Shown in pieces: positions 36,440 through 44,625 of a DNA stretch of 64,000 bases. A program made the position numbers and the translations under genes. Numbering within the stretch: position 1 is the stretch's first letter; each line of letters begins with the position of its first letter. Origin of the DNA: an uncultured Alteromonadaceae bacterium (GTDB lineage Bacteria; Pseudomonadota; Gammaproteobacteria; Enterobacterales; Alteromonadaceae). The notes below the pieces were generated by a model. That model was given only the letters and a program-made list of their open reading frames with translations. It was not told where the DNA came from and searched no databases. The DNA lies in the NCBI GenBank assembly GCA_947494925.1, contig CANLWS010000003.1, positions 124,001 through 188,000 of the forward strand. The letters run 5' to 3'.

Positions 36440-37285
36440 TTGAGTCAGCGTAACTATGTCAACTTGAGTCATTTTCAAGGACAAGCCGTCCAATTGCATT
36501 ATCGGCAACAAGGACAAGGCAAGGAAATAGTATTGTTACATCCTTCGCCTTTGTCATCTTCGTTTATGCAGCCACTGCTGGATGTGTTTTCTAAACAAGG
36601 AAAAGCCATTGCGTGGGATACGCCAGGTTATGGGCAGTCAGATCCACTACCTGCGACTGCGCCTGGATTGGGTGGTTATGTGGAGGCGCTAAGTCAATTT
36701 ATTTCAGCCCTAGGCCTGAAAATGCCGATTATTTATGGTTCTGCTACTGGCGCTCAGATTGCGATTGAGTTCGCCAAGGCTCATCCAGATCAAACCTGTG
36801 GTTTGATTTTGGAAAATGCGGCCTGGTTCCATGATTCGGAGCGGGACGCCATGCTGGATAACTATTTCCCGGATATCAGTCCAAAGGAAGACGGCAGCCA
36901 TTTGCAATTAGTGTGGAAAATGGTGAGCCAGCTCTATCACTATTTCCCTTGGTACGATACCTCAGCTGAAGCCCTGGTGAACGAATCTGATATCCCTTTA
37001 GCGGTTAAACAGAAGACGGTGCTGGACTACCTGATAGCTGGGGAAGAATATCATCGCGCCTACCGTGCAGCCTTTTTGAATGAAAAGCCGGAAAAGCTTG
37101 CTGCGGTCAACATTCCTACAATACTAATTCGTTGGGATTCCAGTTTGCTTAAAAAGTATGTGGATCGATTGGATGACGCTGGCCTGCCAGACAATATTGC
37201 CATGTTGCATTGTTCGACAGGCATAGAGGCCAGGTTTGAGGCACTGACCAAGGCGTTTTCCAAACACCTAGGTAGGTCTGCGTGA
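36440..37285 (+). CDS. Alpha/beta-hydrolase-fold protein lacking the nucleophile serine
   Basis: A 281-residue alpha/beta-hydrolase-fold protein of the MhpC-like group. The fold marks are clear: IVLLHPSPLSSS (oxyanion region) near residue 30 and WDTPGYGQSDP near 59. At the nucleophile elbow, where GxSxG is expected, the sequence is GSATG (residues 100-104), putting Ala102 in place of the Ser. No obvious catalytic His follows at the end. It may be a non-hydrolytic member such as a lyase, isomerase or binding protein. The start is TTG 36440, seven bases after GGAG. The next gene's ATG overlaps its stop (TGATG). Confidence 0.83.
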   Translation: MSQRNYVNLSHFQGQAVQLHYRQQGQGKEIVLLHPSPLSSSFMQPLLDVFSKQGKAIAWDTPGYGQSDPLPATAPGLGGYVEALSQFISALGLKMPIIYGSATGAQIAIEFAKAHPDQTCGLILENAAWFHDSERDAMLDNYFPDISPKEDGSHLQLVWKMVSQLYHYFPWYDTSAEALVNESDIPLAVKQKTVLDYLIAGEEYHRAYRAAFLNEKPEKLAAVNIPTILIRWDSSLLKKYVDRLDDAGLPDNIAMLHCSTGIEARFEALTKAFSKHLGRSA

Positions 37286-38688
37286 TGGCGCTGACTTTAT
37301 TCGAAAAACTTTGGCAACAGCATCTGGTGTGTGAATTGGAAGGTGGGGCCAGTTTGATCTATATCGACCGGGTCTTTTTGCATGAACGAACCGGTTCAAT
37401 TGCACTGAAGAGCCTGCAGGCAGACAATCGCCAGGTGATAAATCCGCAGCAGGTCTTTTGCACCATGGATCATATTGTCGATACCTTTCCCGGTCGCACT
37501 GACAAGACTCTGATGCCAAGTGGGGAAGATTTTATTAAGGCAACTCGCGAAGCGAGTATTGATGCGGGTATTAACCTGATCGATTTGAATGATCCCAGGC
37601 AAGGGATTGTGCACGTCATTTCGCCAGAACAAGGCATAGTGCAACCTGGCGCGACCTTAGTTTGCCCTGATAGTCACACGTGTTCGCAAGGCGCGCTGGG
37701 TGCACTTGCGTGGGGAATAGGGTCCAGCGAAGCAGAACATGCCATGGCAACTCAGACATTGCGGGTCGCCAAGCCAAAAACGATGCGGATACGCTTCGAA
37801 GGGCAGCTTAATCCAGGTGTTTTTGCCAAAGACATGATTTTGCATCTGATTGGCAAATACTCGGCGGCGGGTGGTGCAGGATACGCCATTGAATTTGCCG
37901 GTACAGCTGTCCAGGCGCTGGACATAGAAGCCCGCTTGACCTTATGTAATATGGCCGTTGAGTTTTCAGCATTTACTGGCCTGATAGCACCAGACGAAAA
38001 AACCATCGAGTATCTCCAGGGACGTCCTTTTGCCCCCTCGGGCGAACATTGGCAAAAGGCAGTTGCACATTGGCAAACTTTGTTTTCTGACAAGCAGGCT
38101 ATTTTCGATAAGGACATTAGAGTGGATTGTTGCGATATATTGCCTACCGTGACCTGGGGAACCAGCCCACAGCATACTTGTAATGTGAACGGGGTCATTC
38201 CGAACGCGGAACAAGGACAAGACGACAATCAGATCAACGCCATGCAACAAGCACTGGAATACATGGGGTTGCGACCAGGCATTGCAATTGATTCGTTGCC
38301 TATAGATTGCGCCTTTATCGGCTCTTGCACCAACAGCCGTCTAAGCGATCTGCGTATTGCAGCGACAGTGCTGGCAGGTAGAAAAGTCGCTGCAGGAGTC
38401 AAAGCGATCTGTGTGCCTGGCTCTACACAGGTCAAAAAAGCGGCTGAACAGGAAGGATTGGACAAAATATTCATCCAGGCCGGATTTGAATGGCGCGAAT
38501 CGGGGTGCTCAATGTGTTTTAACGCTGGTGGGGAAAGCTTCGGTTTTCAGCAACGGGTGGTAAGTACTACAAACCGTAATTTCGAAAGTCGGCAGGGTCC
38601 ACAAACCCGCTCTCATCTGGCAAGTCCTGCAACAGTCGCGGCTTCGGCTATCGCCGGGCGAATTGCCGATCCCAGAGAATTTTTATAA
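37285..38688 (+). CDS. LeuC-like aconitase-family hydratase, large subunit
   Basis: A 467-residue aconitase-superfamily large subunit of the 3-isopropylmalate dehydratase type. The 4Fe-4S ligands are present: Cys348 in GSCTNSR and Cys408/Cys411 in GCSMC. PDSHTCSQGALGALAWGIG near residue 129 matches the substrate region of LeuC (normally HTSTHGA). GTG 37282 is an alternative start. Paired with a LeuD-like small subunit it should catalyse hydration/dehydration of a substituted malate or maleate. No leuA or leuB gene is near and the context is catabolic, so dimethylmaleate-, citraconate- or homologous hydratase is more likely than leucine synthesis. Confidence 0.88.
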   Translation: MALTLFEKLWQQHLVCELEGGASLIYIDRVFLHERTGSIALKSLQADNRQVINPQQVFCTMDHIVDTFPGRTDKTLMPSGEDFIKATREASIDAGINLIDLNDPRQGIVHVISPEQGIVQPGATLVCPDSHTCSQGALGALAWGIGSSEAEHAMATQTLRVAKPKTMRIRFEGQLNPGVFAKDMILHLIGKYSAAGGAGYAIEFAGTAVQALDIEARLTLCNMAVEFSAFTGLIAPDEKTIEYLQGRPFAPSGEHWQKAVAHWQTLFSDKQAIFDKDIRVDCCDILPTVTWGTSPQHTCNVNGVIPNAEQGQDDNQINAMQQALEYMGLRPGIAIDSLPIDCAFIGSCTNSRLSDLRIAATVLAGRKVAAGVKAICVPGSTQVKKAAEQEGLDKIFIQAGFEWRESGCSMCFNAGGESFGFQQRVVSTTNRNFESRQGPQTRSHLASPATVAASAIAGRIADPREFL

Positions 38689-39311
38689 TGGACAAGCTGC
38701 AAATTCACCAAGGCGTTGCTGTACCACTTATCAGAGAAAACATCGATACGGATGCCATCATCCCGTCACGGGAGATGAAGCGTGTATCGAAACTCGGACT
38801 GGGCGAGGGCTTGTTCGCAGGCTGGCGTTATACCTTGCCAGGAGGCAGGGAGCCTAACCCTGAATTTGCGCTTAATAAGCCGGAATATGCAAATTGCAGT
38901 ATTATTCTGGCTGGAGCCAATTTTGGTTGTGGGTCTTCTCGTGAACATGCGGTCTGGGCACTAAAAGAATTCGGCATTCGTATCATCATCGCTCCTGGCT
39001 TTGGCTCTATTTTCTACAATAACTGTATTCGCAATGGTGTGCTGCCGTTGGTTTTAGCAGAACGCGACATTAACGCATTAGCAAATTCGACCTGCCAAGA
39101 TCCACAACAGAATCAGTTGACGGTGGACCTTCTGCAAAAAGTGGTGGTTGATCCTGGTGGCCTGCGTTATTCCTTCGACATTGACGATGCCCAGCGCAGA
39201 ATGCTGCTCGAGGGACTAGATGCTATCGCCCTTACACTGAAGCTTGCTGATAAGATTGCTGACTTTCAGCAAGCCAGACAAGGTTCTCATCCTTGGTTAT
39301 TTTTATCCTGA
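38688..39311 (+). CDS. LeuD-like hydratase small subunit
   Basis: A 207-residue swivel-domain protein of the LeuD family: NIDTDAIIPSREMKRV near residue 18, then the hallmark GANFGCGSSREHAVWALKEF near residue 82 and a following FGSIFYNNCIRNGVLP. It is the partner of the LeuC-like subunit; its ATG overlaps that gene's stop (TAATG). Residues that set substrate specificity in LeuD cannot be assigned by eye. It is the last gene of the plus-strand run and is followed by a convergent CoA-transferase gene. Confidence 0.9.
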   Translation: MDKLQIHQGVAVPLIRENIDTDAIIPSREMKRVSKLGLGEGLFAGWRYTLPGGREPNPEFALNKPEYANCSIILAGANFGCGSSREHAVWALKEFGIRIIIAPGFGSIFYNNCIRNGVLPLVLAERDINALANSTCQDPQQNQLTVDLLQKVVVDPGGLRYSFDIDDAQRRMLLEGLDAIALTLKLADKIADFQQARQGSHPWLFLS

Positions 39312-39348
39312 AATCCCTAATCCAGATTTCAACCCAGTGGGTCAGTGA

Positions 39349-40524
39349 TCAAATGACATTCTGTTCTGCTAACTGCTGAATTTGTTCATCTGAATAACCA
39401 ATAGCACTCAGGGTATCTTCAGTGTCATCGCTACGTGGCAAATCATGGCGAAGCCCAAACCGTTGGCCATCCATTTCAACAGGCAGGGCAGGCAATTTGG
39501 CTTTGGTGCCGTCGGACAAGGTGATTTCCACCAACCCACCTGCGTTAAGGTGCGGATCATCAAATAAATCTGAAGGTTTATTAATGGGGGCGAATGGCAA
39601 CCCAGTCTGCTCCAGTTTATCCATGAGCGCATTTTTACTCATGTGCGAAAACCGCTCCTGAATAACAGGTAACAGCCTGTTCCGTTTAGCAACACGTCCA
39701 TTGTTGTTAGCTAAATCGGGGTCATTGGCTAATTCATTGAATTCGAACGCCTCACAAAACAAACGCCATTGGGTGTCGCTGACTACACCCACGAAAACCT
39801 GTTCGTTGCCTGCACAATGGAAAATATCATACACGGCCCAAGCGGAGCGACGCACAGACATGGGAGGCGGCGCCTCGCCCGTGGTTTTTTGTTGCGCCAT
39901 ATGTTGGCCAACCATAAACGCCGTTGTTTCGTAGAGTGAACTTGTGACCTGTTTGCCTTTGCCAGTGCGGTGGCGCTCCTCAAGGGCAGCTAATACCCCG
40001 ATGACGCCAAACATTCCCCCAGTAATATCAATAACCGACGAACCTGCACGCATAGGTTTATCAGGCAACCCGGTCATGTAGGCCAGGCCGCCCATCATCT
40101 GTGTCACTTCATCAAGTGCTGTACGGTGAGCATAAGGGCCACTCAGAAAGCCCTTGAGCGAACAATAAATCAAACTGGGATTGAGTTGTGACAATTGTTC
40201 ATAACCGAAACCCAGTTTATCCATCGCGCCTGGTCTGAAATTTTCCAGCAGGATGTCCGCGCTGGAAATTAAATCGAGGGCGACTTGCTTGCCTTTTTGT
40301 GTCTTTAAATCAATGCAGACACTTTTTTTATTGCGGTTGTACATGGAGAAATAACCTGAGCCAGAACCATTCAGCCGTCTGGTGTTATCGCCGCCTTTAG
40401 GTTCTATCTTGACTACTTCGGCCCCCATATCAGCTAAGATAACACCGGCAGTTGGCCCCATAACCATGTGGGTAAACTCGACGACTTTTATTCCACTAAG
40501 TGGTAGAGAGATGGTGTCGGACAT
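39349..40524 (-). CDS. Type III (CaiB/BaiF) CoA-transferase
   Basis: A 391-residue CaiB/BaiF-family enzyme that moves CoA between carboxylic acids. Marks are GIKVVEFTHMVMGPTAG at the N-terminus, ENFRPGAMDKLGF near residue 94 and the catalytic Asp138 in HRTALDEVTQMMGG. The C-terminal region has GLPFAPINKPSDLFDDPH, which is also typical. The start at ATG 40524 is preceded by AGGAAG. It is convergent with LeuD and divergent from the HMGL-like lyase, so it probably makes the acyl-CoA that the lyase cleaves. Confidence 0.92.
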   Translation of the reverse strand: MSDTISLPLSGIKVVEFTHMVMGPTAGVILADMGAEVVKIEPKGGDNTRRLNGSGSGYFSMYNRNKKSVCIDLKTQKGKQVALDLISSADILLENFRPGAMDKLGFGYEQLSQLNPSLIYCSLKGFLSGPYAHRTALDEVTQMMGGLAYMTGLPDKPMRAGSSVIDITGGMFGVIGVLAALEERHRTGKGKQVTSSLYETTAFMVGQHMAQQKTTGEAPPPMSVRRSAWAVYDIFHCAGNEQVFVGVVSDTQWRLFCEAFEFNELANDPDLANNNGRVAKRNRLLPVIQERFSHMSKNALMDKLEQTGLPFAPINKPSDLFDDPHLNAGGLVEITLSDGTKAKLPALPVEMDGQRFGLRHDLPRSDDTEDTLSAIGYSDEQIQQLAEQNVI

Positions 40525-40735
40525 GCAGTTACTTCTTCCTTTTGTTGGTATCACCCTGGCTATGCTAACGAATGCGATACAAATTAGAATCTAATTATGA
40601 ACTATTTCGAGTGTATGATATAACAATATAACATTAGTAAGTGGATGTAAAAATTCCAATTTGTTAAATGTCAATTTATTGGGCGTTAATCACTGCTAGT
40701 CTAGCGACACAGTTTGTTGATTTGAGATGAGTTAA
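40525..40735. promoter_or_regulatory. Divergent control region, CoA-transferase and lyase operons
   Basis: A 211-bp AT-rich gap between divergent starts. It contains a direct repeat ATATAACA-ATATAACA at about 40617-40632 and AT-rich elements similar to those before the flavoprotein and TonB receptor genes. No obvious RNA or gene is present. Confidence 0.45.
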
Positions 40736-41668
40736 ATGGCGAATGTTGATATCGAAATAAGTGAAGTTGGCCCAAGAGACGGTCTGCAGAGTATCAGTCG
40801 TATTATGCCTACCGAAGACAAAAAGAAATGGATTTCAGCCTTAGCTGCAAGTGGGATCCCCGAGATTGAAGTGGGCTCATTTGTGCCTGCAAGTGTCCTG
40901 CCCCAATTGGCTGATACTGCTGAACTGGTCACCCATGCTAACGCTATACCAGGCTTGAATATTGCTGTCTTAGTACCGAATTTTCGCGGCGCGCAAAATG
41001 CGATTGCAGTGGGGCCGGATAAGATCAGTATTCCACTGTCTGTGAGCGAAACCCACAGTCTGCGCAACGTGAAACGTTCTCATCAACAGGTACTTGAAGA
41101 AGTTAGACAGATTGCGGCATTGATACAATCTCAACCCGAGGGAGCACGCCCAAAGTTTGAAGGGGGTCTGTCCACCGCATTTGGTTGTACTATTGAAGGT
41201 TGGGTATCCGAAGATAAAGTCGTTGAACTTGCTGAAGCGCTGATGGAAGCTGGCTGTGACGAAGTGGGTCTGTCTGATACGACAGGTTATGCCAACCCTG
41301 CTCAAGTTCAGAGATTGATTAAAAAGGTCTGGGCAGCAGTGGGACAGGATAAGTTGACGGGTATTCACCTTCATAATACCCGTGGGCAGGGCTTGGCGAA
41401 CGTCTTGGCCGCGATTGAAACCGGTATTACAACGGTTGATTCTTCAATGGGCGGGATTGGCGGTTGCCCTGCAGCGCCAGGGGCAAGCGGCAACATAGTC
41501 ACCGAAGATCTGGCGTTTATGCTAGAGGCAATGGGGTTAAAAACAGGGATCGATTTTGAACAGCTGTTTGCAGCTAGAAAGGTATTGGCGCATGCCCTCC
41601 CCGGTGAACCTCTTTATGGCTTTACGCCTGATGCTGGTTTACCTAAAGGTTTCCAACGTGCAGGCTAA
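40736..41668 (+). CDS. HMG-CoA-lyase-like (HMGL/DRE-TIM) enzyme
   Basis: A 310-residue member of the DRE-TIM metallolyase family most like 3-hydroxy-3-methylglutaryl-CoA lyase. Marks are SEVGPRDGLQ (Arg14-Asp15) at the N-terminus, GIHLHNTRGQG near residue 212 with the metal-binding His pair, and the lyase signature GGCPAAPGASGN near 243 with its Cys. It should cleave a 3-hydroxy-acyl-CoA to an acyl-CoA plus a 2-oxo or 3-oxo acid. With the hydratase and CoA-transferase it forms a hydrate-activate-cleave sequence. The first gene of a plus-strand operon with an AhpD-like gene, GST and MDR reductase. Confidence 0.88.
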   Translation: MANVDIEISEVGPRDGLQSISRIMPTEDKKKWISALAASGIPEIEVGSFVPASVLPQLADTAELVTHANAIPGLNIAVLVPNFRGAQNAIAVGPDKISIPLSVSETHSLRNVKRSHQQVLEEVRQIAALIQSQPEGARPKFEGGLSTAFGCTIEGWVSEDKVVELAEALMEAGCDEVGLSDTTGYANPAQVQRLIKKVWAAVGQDKLTGIHLHNTRGQGLANVLAAIETGITTVDSSMGGIGGCPAAPGASGNIVTEDLAFMLEAMGLKTGIDFEQLFAARKVLAHALPGEPLYGFTPDAGLPKGFQRAG

Positions 41669-41694
41669 GGTCAGCAGGTTTTTCAGGAGTACAA

Positions 41695-42273
41695 ATGTCC
41701 AGAATTAGCCCTTTGGCGCCGGAACAATTACCAGTCGAGTTACGTGAAACCATGCAAGCTGGTGAAGCCATCATGGGGTTTACGCCCAATGATGGATTAA
41801 TCATGGCCAGACATCCTCAAATGCTACAGGCTTTTCTGGGGCTGGTGCAGTCGATTTATCAACCCAGTGCGCTGAGTACTGAACTGAAAAAACTGTTGGG
41901 GCTGATGACCAGCAGTGCGAGTGGCTGTCAGTATTGCCAGGCCCATACCGCATTTGGCGCGCTCAACAATGGCGTGTCTCAACAAAAAGTCGAGGCCATC
42001 TGGGAGTACCAAAAAAACAATCTGTTTTCCGAAGCAGAAAAGGAAGCCCTGGACGTGGCGCGCAATGCAGCCCTGGTGCCCAACGCAGTGACTGACGAAC
42101 AATTTGAGCGTCTGCAGGCACATTTTAGTGACGAGCAAATTGTCGAAATAGTGGGTGTCATTTCGCTATTTGGCTTTTTGAACAGGTGGAATGCAACCTT
42201 TCAAACCGACATCGAAGCCTTGCCTGCACAGGCCACAGAAAACCTCAACCTCGCTGCTGAAAAGCAATACTGA
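41695..42273 (+). CDS. AhpD-like / carboxymuconolactone-decarboxylase-family protein
   Basis: A 192-residue protein of the CMD/AhpD-like fold. The redox-type CxxC motif SGCQYCQAH near residue 80 and a downstream VGVISLFGFLNRWN are typical of the peroxidase-related subgroup. It could reduce peroxide or disulphide, or act as a decarboxylase-like helper. The ATG follows CAGGAG with normal spacing. It lies 26 bp after the lyase gene and 17 bp before the GST gene in the same operon. Nothing unusual is seen. Confidence 0.85.
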   Translation: MSRISPLAPEQLPVELRETMQAGEAIMGFTPNDGLIMARHPQMLQAFLGLVQSIYQPSALSTELKKLLGLMTSSASGCQYCQAHTAFGALNNGVSQQKVEAIWEYQKNNLFSEAEKEALDVARNAALVPNAVTDEQFERLQAHFSDEQIVEIVGVISLFGFLNRWNATFQTDIEALPAQATENLNLAAEKQY

Positions 42274-42290
42274 TATTGGAGCAACATATC

Positions 42291-42935
42291 ATGCAACTGG
42301 CTAACCTTAACCATTCGCCCTATGCAACCCGAGTCAGGATATTGATCAGGAAAAAGCAGCTACCTATCGAAATCATTGAGCCCCCACTTGCACTTAAATC
42401 CTCTGAATTTTTGAATGCTCACCCTTTGGGGAAAATTCCGTTGTTGAAACTCGATAATGGATGTTGGTTACCTGAGTCAATCGCAATTATGGAATACCTG
42501 GAAGATAAATTTCCTAACAATGCGTTCCGGCCAGCAACTCCAGAATTTGCTGCTTTTAGTCGCGTGTTGGCGAGTTTCACTGACACTCATCTGGGGCCGG
42601 CGCTACTACCTTTTTTTAAAGGACTGTTGTTGCCAGAATTCAGTTTCAACAAGCAAGAACAAGCGCAAGTGGTGACAGTAACACTAGATAAATTGGATCG
42701 ATGGCTTGTACAACATAAAGAGATTGGAAGTGACTCGCTGACATTGGGCGACATTGTCTTGGCCCCTACTTTTTGGTGGATAGATGAAATATTGCCACTA
42801 TTCGACATAACTCAGGCCAGAAAAGGTTTGGATAACATCGAGTCCTGGTGGCGGTGGGTGAAACAAGACAGTGATGTAAATGAAGGCTTGGCGGAGATGG
42901 GCGATGCATTTAAGGCGTTTCAACAGGCAAATTAA
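42291..42935 (+). CDS. Glutathione S-transferase family protein
   Basis: A 214-residue GST. The N-domain starts MQLANLNHSPYATRVRILIR, with Ser9/Tyr near the glutathione site; HPLGKIPLLKL gives the cis-Pro loop and LPESIAIMEYLEDKFP the Glu-Ser helix. The all-helical C-domain is normal in length. ATG 42291 is preceded by GGAG; an upstream TTG at 42276 is unlikely. In catabolic islands GSTs often isomerise maleyl compounds or split aryl ethers, but no assignment is possible here. Confidence 0.88.
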   Translation: MQLANLNHSPYATRVRILIRKKQLPIEIIEPPLALKSSEFLNAHPLGKIPLLKLDNGCWLPESIAIMEYLEDKFPNNAFRPATPEFAAFSRVLASFTDTHLGPALLPFFKGLLLPEFSFNKQEQAQVVTVTLDKLDRWLVQHKEIGSDSLTLGDIVLAPTFWWIDEILPLFDITQARKGLDNIESWWRWVKQDSDVNEGLAEMGDAFKAFQQAN

Positions 42936-42945
42936 CAGGAATAAA

Positions 42946-43941
42946 ATGATGAAGATAAATGTGCAAGTTCAATTGTCTACTACCCCGGAAGCACAACCAG
43001 CGCCTGAACATTTCAACTTGGTTAACGGGCTGATGCCGGAGCCGACCGAGGGACAGGTACTATGCGAAAACCTATACCTTTCACTTGATCCTTACATGCG
43101 CAGCCAAATTGCAGGCAGGCATATGTCAGGTTCGGTAAAACCTGGAGATGTGATGCGCGGCGAAACGGTCAGCCGTGTTGTTACTTCTCGGCATCCTGAT
43201 GTAAAGGAGGGGGAGCTGGTTCGCTGTTTTGGTGGATGGCAAACCTATTCAGTGCAAGAAGCGGGCAATGTTTTTAAGTTGGAGTCTGAGATTGAGAATC
43301 CTTCACATGCCTTGTCTGTATTGGGCATGCCCGGATTAACGGCCTATGCAGGACTCATCTGGCAAGCCAAGCCTAAGGCGGGCGATACAGTGGTTATTCC
43401 CGCAGCAATTGGCGGTGTAGGTGCAACGGCAGGGCAGTTAGCAAAAATCTATGGTTGTCGTGTGATCGGGATAGCCGGCACTGATGAGAAATGTGCGTTT
43501 GCTGTTCAGCAGTTGGGTTATGACGCATGTATCAATCGCAAATCCAGCGCTATTGCTGAGGAACTGGATAGATTGTGTCCTGATGGAGTGGATATTTACT
43601 TTGATCTTGTGGGTGGAGAAACCCTTAATATTGTGTCCGAACGCTTAGCTGTTGGCGCCAGAGTCATATTGTGCGGCCTAATGGAAGACTACAACAAACA
43701 AACGCGGTCGATGGGGCCACCGCCGGCAATGTGGATCAAATCACGTGCGACAGTTTATGGGTTGGTGGTATACGATTTTGAGCCAAGACGCCATGAATTT
43801 GTGTCTGTCTGTGCTGAATATATTCGTCAAGGGAAGCTCAAAATGCGTGAAGATATTGCTGATGGGTTAGCCAATGCACCTGACGCATTTTGTCGTCTGA
43901 TGCGGGGTGAAAATATGGGCAAAGCGTTGGTTAAAATATAG
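42946..43941 (+). CDS. MDR-family NADP-dependent oxidoreductase (CurA-like)
   Basis: A 331-residue zinc-free medium-chain reductase of the leukotriene-B4 / CurA-like group. The substrate domain has YLSLDPYMRSQIAG near residue 45. The cofactor domain has the glycine motif AAIGGVGATAGQLAK near 148 and FDLVGGETLN near 218. It reduces activated double bonds with NADPH. The start at 42946 follows ACAGGAAT; the ATG at 42949 is an alternative, and the frame from 42880 overlaps the GST gene without need. It is the last gene of the lyase operon, convergent with a membrane protein gene. Confidence 0.9.
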   Translation: MMKINVQVQLSTTPEAQPAPEHFNLVNGLMPEPTEGQVLCENLYLSLDPYMRSQIAGRHMSGSVKPGDVMRGETVSRVVTSRHPDVKEGELVRCFGGWQTYSVQEAGNVFKLESEIENPSHALSVLGMPGLTAYAGLIWQAKPKAGDTVVIPAAIGGVGATAGQLAKIYGCRVIGIAGTDEKCAFAVQQLGYDACINRKSSAIAEELDRLCPDGVDIYFDLVGGETLNIVSERLAVGARVILCGLMEDYNKQTRSMGPPPAMWIKSRATVYGLVVYDFEPRRHEFVSVCAEYIRQGKLKMREDIADGLANAPDAFCRLMRGENMGKALVKI

Positions 43942-43959
43942 TGCAATCGCGAAGTCAGG

Positions 43960-44625
43960 TTAACTCCATGGCTTAGTGATCCCAATAGCCGCTTCAGCTA
44001 TTAATACCAACCAGATGGTCACAACCCAGGGCTTGACCTTTTTCAGGCTCATTTGCATTTTCTGGTTGTCGACCTCTGTCTCACTTTGTTGCATGATTTT
44101 GACATAGGTGGCTCCAAAGTCTTTCAAATTGATCCGAATCATCAGCCCGCAAAAAATAAGAAAAGCAAAACCAGCTAATTTGACCAGCAGCCAGGTATTA
44201 TTTTCCAATCGGCCGGTTGAATAAGCATAAATACAAGAAGCCAGAATAGCGGCAATCATGCCCCAGCGAAAATAGAAATCCACTGTGGTAAGTCGCGGAA
44301 TAAAACTGGCACTATGCCTAAAGTGCAGCACTAACACCATGCTTAACCAGATTGGACCCAGTAACAGGATGCCGATCAATTGCCAGGTAGGGTGCTCGAC
44401 GCCCATGTAGTGAGACAATAACCCACCTACTGTTAGCATTAAGCTCATGCATATTTTGGGGATCAGATCACAGCCGAGCATTATTTTTGCGGCGGTTAGT
44501 CGGGTTTCCTGCGTTAAATTGCCATTCACCACAAAATTGCTTGAATAGAAAACACCGACGTCTCCGCCTAGCCAGTAGCAAAACAACAGGATGTGCAAGA
44601 GCAAAGTCAGTTCATAAGGTGTCAT
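43960..44625 (-). CDS. Integral membrane protein, paralogue of the 33057-33749 protein
   Basis: A 221-residue protein with about six hydrophobic helices. The first carries LLLHILLFCYWLGGDVGVFY, sharing WLGG(E/D)-GVF and the preceding His with the membrane protein at 33057-33749. The two delimit most of the island, at opposite ends and on opposite strands. It may be a small haem- or metal-binding membrane subunit; I cannot show this. It overlaps the upstream exported VOC gene by four bases, so the two are co-translated and may act together at the inner membrane. Confidence 0.75.
   Translation of the reverse strand: MTPYELTLLLHILLFCYWLGGDVGVFYSSNFVVNGNLTQETRLTAAKIMLGCDLIPKICMSLMLTVGGLLSHYMGVEHPTWQLIGILLLGPIWLSMVLVLHFRHSASFIPRLTTVDFYFRWGMIAAILASCIYAYSTGRLENNTWLLVKLAGFAFLIFCGLMIRINLKDFGATYVKIMQQSETEVDNQKMQMSLKKVKPWVVTIWLVLIAEAAIGITKPWS

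Noticed and set aside
37752-38228. Minus-strand 158-codon frame inside the LeuC-like gene
   Set aside because: It is opposite a well-supported gene and lacks a ribosome site or domain.
37285-39311. Leucine biosynthesis leuCD
   Set aside because: No leuA or leuB is nearby, the neighbours are catabolic and a GntR/UTRA regulator controls the region; leucine synthesis is not excluded but not supported.
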